A DNA stretch of 9,004 bases from Flavobacteriales bacterium (GTDB lineage: Bacteria > Bacteroidota > Bacteroidia > Flavobacteriales_E > Vicingaceae): NCBI GenBank assembly GCA_016763135.1, contig JAESUI010000380.1, positions 1 through 9,004 of the forward strand, read 5' to 3'. Positions within the stretch are counted from its first letter, which is position 1. Each line of letters opens with the position of its first letter. This document shows positions 6,731 through 9,004 of the stretch, one piece after another. Made by a program: the position numbers and the translations under genes. Below the pieces are notes generated by a model that made no database searches, was not told where the DNA came from, and was given only the letters and a program-made list of their open reading frames with translations.

Positions 6731-7833
6731 AATAAGTCAGCAATAACGTGTTTTTCTTTTTCCCAATTCAATTCTAGTGCAGCTTTTTTTGCATTCTCTT
6801 TCCAAATATTCATTTGTTCTTGATTATCAATCATTGAACTAATTTTTTTAGCAATGTATTTTGCTGCATGGTTTTCAATGACTTTGCCAACTTGATAATC
6901 GTTAACTATTTTTTTCATTTCAGGTAAATCAGCAACTAAAACAGGTATTTCAGCATGGATATAGTCAAATAGTTTGTTGGGTAATGCAAATCGATAATTT
7001 AATCCTTTATCTTCTTCTAGGCTCAGTCCTAAATCGGCTTGTTGAGTGTATCCATGTAATTTTTCTAAAGGAACTTCACCAAGAAGTTGCACTTTTTCTG
7101 ATAAATTTAGTTGGAGAATTAAATATTCTATTTTCTCATAGATGTCACCTTTCCCTAAGATGTATAAGACAGCATTATCAATATGTTGCATGGCTTCTAC
7201 CATGTGCTCAATTCCTCTATTTACATTTATTGCGCCTTGATAAATTAAAATCTTTTTTCCTTCAATTTTAATGTTTTCTACTTCAATCTGTCTTTTATTT
7301 AGAACTGGAATATTTCTCAATAGTTTTACATCAATACCATATTCTTTTTTATATAAATCTGCTATAGATTGACTAACAGTTATAACGTGTTTTAATTTTG
7401 GGAAAATATTACGTTCAATCCGTTTCCAAAATTGTTGAATTTTTGGTCGGTTAATTAGTTCTGGTACTTCAGTAAAATACTCATGACTATCAAAGATTAG
7501 TTTTTTGTTTTTCCACTTAGAAACAATATAGTTTGCCCATAAAGTGTCTAAATCATTGCTCCAAAGTATATCGGTTTTATTAAGTAATAAAAAGAAAAAC
7601 AGCCTAATGTTATAGTTGGCATAAAATAACGGCCCCTTATTAAACCATAACTTGAATCGTTTGGTCTGGTAAATTCTTTTAACTCTTATACTCTTAGGCA
7701 AAACTCTTCCGACTAATAGAACATCAAAATTAAGATCTAAAAGAGTCTTACAAATCTTATCTACACGTTGGTCGGTAGATAAATCATTGGTAACGGAAAC
7801 TATTATTTTTTGTTTAGCCATTTTACTATTCAT
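6727..7833 (-). CDS. Glycosyltransferase family 4-like protein
   Basis: A 368-residue GT-B-fold glycosyltransferase. The N-terminal domain begins with IIVSVTNDLSTDQRVDKICKTL (residues 10-31), a common opening of Bacteroidota GT4 enzymes. It continues with DILWSNDLDTLW (88-99) and LIFDSHEYFTEVPEL (112-126). The C-terminal donor domain starts near residue 195 (ILIYQGAINVNRGIE) and contains ILGKGD (225-230), LGEVP (251-255) and the nucleotide-sugar site SLEEDKGLNYRFALPNKLFDYI (271-292), followed by IPVLVADLPEM. There are no transmembrane segments, so it probably acts at the cytoplasmic face of the membrane. Two starts are possible: Met1 at 7833 and Met5 at 7821. Related proteins usually begin three to five residues before IIVSV, and a -7-like box lies directly upstream of Met1, both favouring Met5. 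The gene leads the TTG-start glycosyltransferase, with TTGA overlap, forming a two-gene operon. Donor sugar and product glycan are not deducible. Confidence 0.9.
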   Translation of the reverse strand: MNSKMAKQKIIVSVTNDLSTDQRVDKICKTLLDLNFDVLLVGRVLPKSIRVKRIYQTKRFKLWFNKGPLFYANYNIRLFFFLLLNKTDILWSNDLDTLWANYIVSKWKNKKLIFDSHEYFTEVPELINRPKIQQFWKRIERNIFPKLKHVITVSQSIADLYKKEYGIDVKLLRNIPVLNKRQIEVENIKIEGKKILIYQGAINVNRGIEHMVEAMQHIDNAVLYILGKGDIYEKIEYLILQLNLSEKVQLLGEVPLEKLHGYTQQADLGLSLEEDKGLNYRFALPNKLFDYIHAEIPVLVADLPEMKKIVNDYQVGKVIENHAAKYIAKKISSMIDNQEQMNIWKENAKKAALELNWEKEKHVIADLF

Positions 7834-7834
7834 T

Positions 7835-7842
7835 CAAAAGTA
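7835..7842 (-). promoter_or_regulatory. Candidate Bacteroidota -7 element (TACTTTTG) for the glycosyltransferase operon
   Basis: The - strand reads TACTTTTG, an exact match to the Bacteroidota housekeeping -7 consensus TAnnTTTG. It ends only one base before the ATG at 7833. Transcription would start around 7829-7827, inside the first codons, which would make Met5 (7821) the real translation start with a very short leader. No TTG/TTTG -33 element is visible at the usual 17-23 bp spacing, so the call is tentative. Confidence 0.3.
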
Positions 7843-7942
7843 AATATCATTACAGTTCTTACATTACAGGAATAGAATAGTAGTTAACAATGAATTATGG
7901 ATATTTATTTTGTTTAGAGTAAAGAATTTGGCACTTATAAAA

Positions 7943-7950
7943 TAAATTTG
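7943..7950 (+). promoter_or_regulatory. Candidate Bacteroidota -7 element (TAAATTTG) for ddl
   Basis: TAAATTTG at 7943-7950 matches the consensus TAnnTTTG exactly and lies 21 bp before the ddl ATG at 7972. This predicts a leader of about 15 nt, which is normal for this phylum. The nearest upstream TTTG (7927-7930) is only 12 bp away, short of the usual 17-23 bp, so the -33 element is not convincing. The rest of the 138-bp gap 7834-7971 holds nothing else I can recognise. Confidence 0.35.
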
Positions 7951-7971
7951 AAATAATTAAGTAGATATATT

Positions 7972-8850
7972 ATGAAAAAAGTTGCGATAATTGAAGGGGG
8001 ATATAGTCACGAAAAAGTGATTTCTTTGCAAAGTGCAGAGACTGTTTATCAAAATATTGATAGAGAAAAATACAATCCAATAAAGGTTAGAATTGATGAA
8101 GAAGGTTGGTTTGCTTATGAAGGAGGAGTGAAGTTTGAAATTAATCGCAATGATTTTTCTTATAATAATATCAAATTTGATATTGCTTTTATTGTAATTC
8201 ATGGGTCTCCAGGTGAAGATGGGAAATTACAAGCTTATTTTGATATGTTGAATATTCCATACAGCGCTTGCAGTCAATTAGCAGCTACTATTACGTTTAA
8301 TAAATTTGTTTGTAATCAATATTTAAGAACGTTCGGAATTAAAGTAGCGGATGCAGTTTTGATCCGTCAAGACGAAGAAATAAACAGTTCTGAAATAATT
8401 AGTAAAGTGGGATTGCCTTGTTTTGTGAAACCCAATGATGGAGGAAGTAGTTTTGGAATCACTAAAGTTCAAGTTGAAGGAGAATTAGAGCAAGCTGTTG
8501 AGTTGGCATTAGAGCATGGTACTCAGGCTATAATTGAGAGTTTTTTGGAAGGAAGGGAAGTTACTAACGGGATTTATAAAAACAAGGATGGAATAGTTTC
8601 TTTATCAATTACTGAAATAGTTACTAATAACGATTTTTTTGATTTTGATGCAAAATACAAAGGAGAATCAGACGAAATTACTCCGGCAGATTTAACTGAT
8701 GAAATTGCGGAAAAAGTAAAAATTGTAACCAAAAAAGTCTATGAGATTCTAGATTTAGGCGGTATTGCTCGAGCAGATTATATTTTAAAAGATGGAGAAC
8801 CTTATCTAATTGAAATCAATACAGTTCCTGGATTATCTAAGAAAGTTTGA
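7972..8850 (+). CDS. ddl: D-alanine-D-alanine ligase, truncated by an apparent frameshift
   Basis: ATP-grasp ligase joining two D-alanines for the peptidoglycan stem peptide, acting in the cytoplasm. The 292-residue open frame holds nearly the whole enzyme. GGYSHEKVISL contains E14, which binds the first D-Ala. HGSPGEDGKLQAYFDML is at 77-93, the ATP-binding FVKPNDGGSSFGITKV at 151-166 and EGREVTNG at 193-200. K228 and Y229 in DAKYKG mark a D-Ala-D-Ala rather than D-Ala-D-Lac enzyme. Metal ligands D269 (ARADY), E281 and N283 (LIEINTVPG) are present. The frame then reads GLSKKV and stops at 8848-8850. Family members continue with a S-x-x-S-[LI]-[IVL]-P motif and about 25 more residues; that sequence is present here one frame over at 8847-8927. 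A single missing base near 8839-8846 (for example AAGAAAG for AAGGAAAG) explains the break. Family identity is certain; whether the gene is functional is not. Confidence 0.95.
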   Translation: MKKVAIIEGGYSHEKVISLQSAETVYQNIDREKYNPIKVRIDEEGWFAYEGGVKFEINRNDFSYNNIKFDIAFIVIHGSPGEDGKLQAYFDMLNIPYSACSQLAATITFNKFVCNQYLRTFGIKVADAVLIRQDEEINSSEIISKVGLPCFVKPNDGGSSFGITKVQVEGELEQAVELALEHGTQAIIESFLEGREVTNGIYKNKDGIVSLSITEIVTNNDFFDFDAKYKGESDEITPADLTDEIAEKVKIVTKKVYEILDLGGIARADYILKDGEPYLIEINTVPGLSKKV

Positions 8851-8927
8851 TTCCAAAAATGGCAGCTCATGAAGGTATTTCTTTAAAGAAACTTTTTAAT
8901 GAAGTGATTGAGACCGCTATTGGGTAG
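8847..8927 (+). pseudogene. ddl: Displaced 3' end of ddl in the -1 frame
   Basis: Read from the TTG at 8847, the sequence encodes LIPKMAAHEGISL followed by KKLFNEVIETAIG, then a TAG stop. This is the expected C-terminus of D-Ala-D-Ala ligase: the LIP after the catalytic-loop serine, a short loop, then the GISLxxLF helix. It has no start of its own and lies in the -1 frame relative to the upstream ddl frame. The join would restore GLSKESLIPK and a protein of about 318 residues, a normal Ddl length. The coding pattern is intact through to the stop, so the lesion, if real, is recent; a base-call or assembly error is the simplest explanation. The tail overlaps the convergent gene at 8917 by 11 bp. 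Confidence 0.88.
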
Positions 8928-9004
8928 AAAGATACTCTCTTAATAGTTGAATAGCATTTCCACGATGACTAATTTTATTTTTTTCTTTTAGACTCATTTC
9001 AGAA
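8917..9004 (-). CDS. RdgB/HAM1-type non-canonical purine NTP pyrophosphatase, C-terminal fragment (cut by window edge)
   Basis: Only the last 28 codons are inside the window. On the - strand, from the codon at 9003-9001, they read SEMSLKEKNKISHRGNAIQL and then LREYLSTQ before TAG at 8919-8917. The EKNxISHRGxA block is the conserved C-terminal signature of the RdgB/HAM1 family, which hydrolyses dITP, dXTP and XTP to the monophosphate plus pyrophosphate and so keeps deaminated purines out of DNA and RNA. The His-Arg of SHR contacts the purine base in characterised members. The gene is convergent with ddl and overlaps the restored ddl end by 11 bp; no hairpin terminator is visible between them. 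The assignment rests on a short fragment, but the motif is distinctive. Confidence 0.85.
   Translation of the reverse strand, partial: SEMSLKEKNKISHRGNAIQLLREYLSTQ

Noticed and set aside
6984..7271. 95-codon + strand open frame inside the glycosyltransferase gene.
   Set aside because: Antisense to the GT-B donor domain, with unusual composition and no leader; a shadow.
7957..8202. Minus-strand open frame overlapping the ddl promoter and 5' end.
   Set aside because: Antisense to the conserved ddl N-terminus with no homology visible; a shadow.
8836..8850. Programmed -1 ribosomal frameshift in ddl.
   Set aside because: The zero-frame codons TCT AAG AAA GTT TGA do not form an X XXY YYZ slippery heptamer in register, and no strong downstream hairpin is evident. 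A missing base is simpler.

Overview
The window is strongly AT-rich and reads as a chromosomal segment of a Bacteroidota bacterium, most likely a flavobacterium or close relative. The evidence is the gene content (a CarboxypepD_reg plus TonB-plug protein, an M13 lipoprotein peptidase), A-rich leaders without clear Shine-Dalgarno sequences, and two exact matches to the Bacteroidota -7 consensus TAnnTTTG. I see no tRNA, rRNA, CRISPR array, insertion sequence or phage gene.

Layout: (1) 1-447 (+) is the 3' part of an Nfu/NifU-type Fe-S scaffold gene whose reading frame is open at the left edge. (2) 516-578 is a 27-bp perfect hairpin terminator between two convergent genes. (3) 588-2639 (-) is a complete M13 zinc metallopeptidase (PepO/neprilysin family) with a lipoprotein signal. 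(4) 2640-2831 is a divergent intergenic region with three small dyad-symmetric elements. (5) 2832-5620 (+) is a tight three-gene cluster: a secreted protein made of a CarboxypepD_reg domain and a TonB-receptor plug but no beta-barrel, an ECF sigma factor, and a membrane-anchored zinc-finger anti-sigma factor with a long charged linker and C-terminal TPRs. (6) 5615-7833 (-) holds two overlapping GT-B glycosyltransferase genes; the second starts with TTG, and its stop codon interlocks with the anti-sigma stop codon. (7) 7972-8927 (+) is D-alanine-D-alanine ligase, interrupted by an apparent one-base deletion near its 3' end. (8) 8917-9004 (-) is the C-terminus of an RdgB/HAM1-type purine NTP pyrophosphatase, cut by the right edge.

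Most genes are housekeeping: Fe-S assembly, peptidoglycan precursor synthesis, nucleotide-pool cleaning and surface glycan synthesis. The plug/sigma/anti-sigma cluster is the least conventional unit. Its order and spacing suggest a cell-envelope signalling operon in which a soluble or outer-membrane plug-like protein and the periplasmic TPR end of the anti-sigma factor might communicate; this is inference. The second point to check is the ddl frameshift, which removes a conserved part of the active site of a normally essential enzyme and so is either a sequence error or a real lesion.
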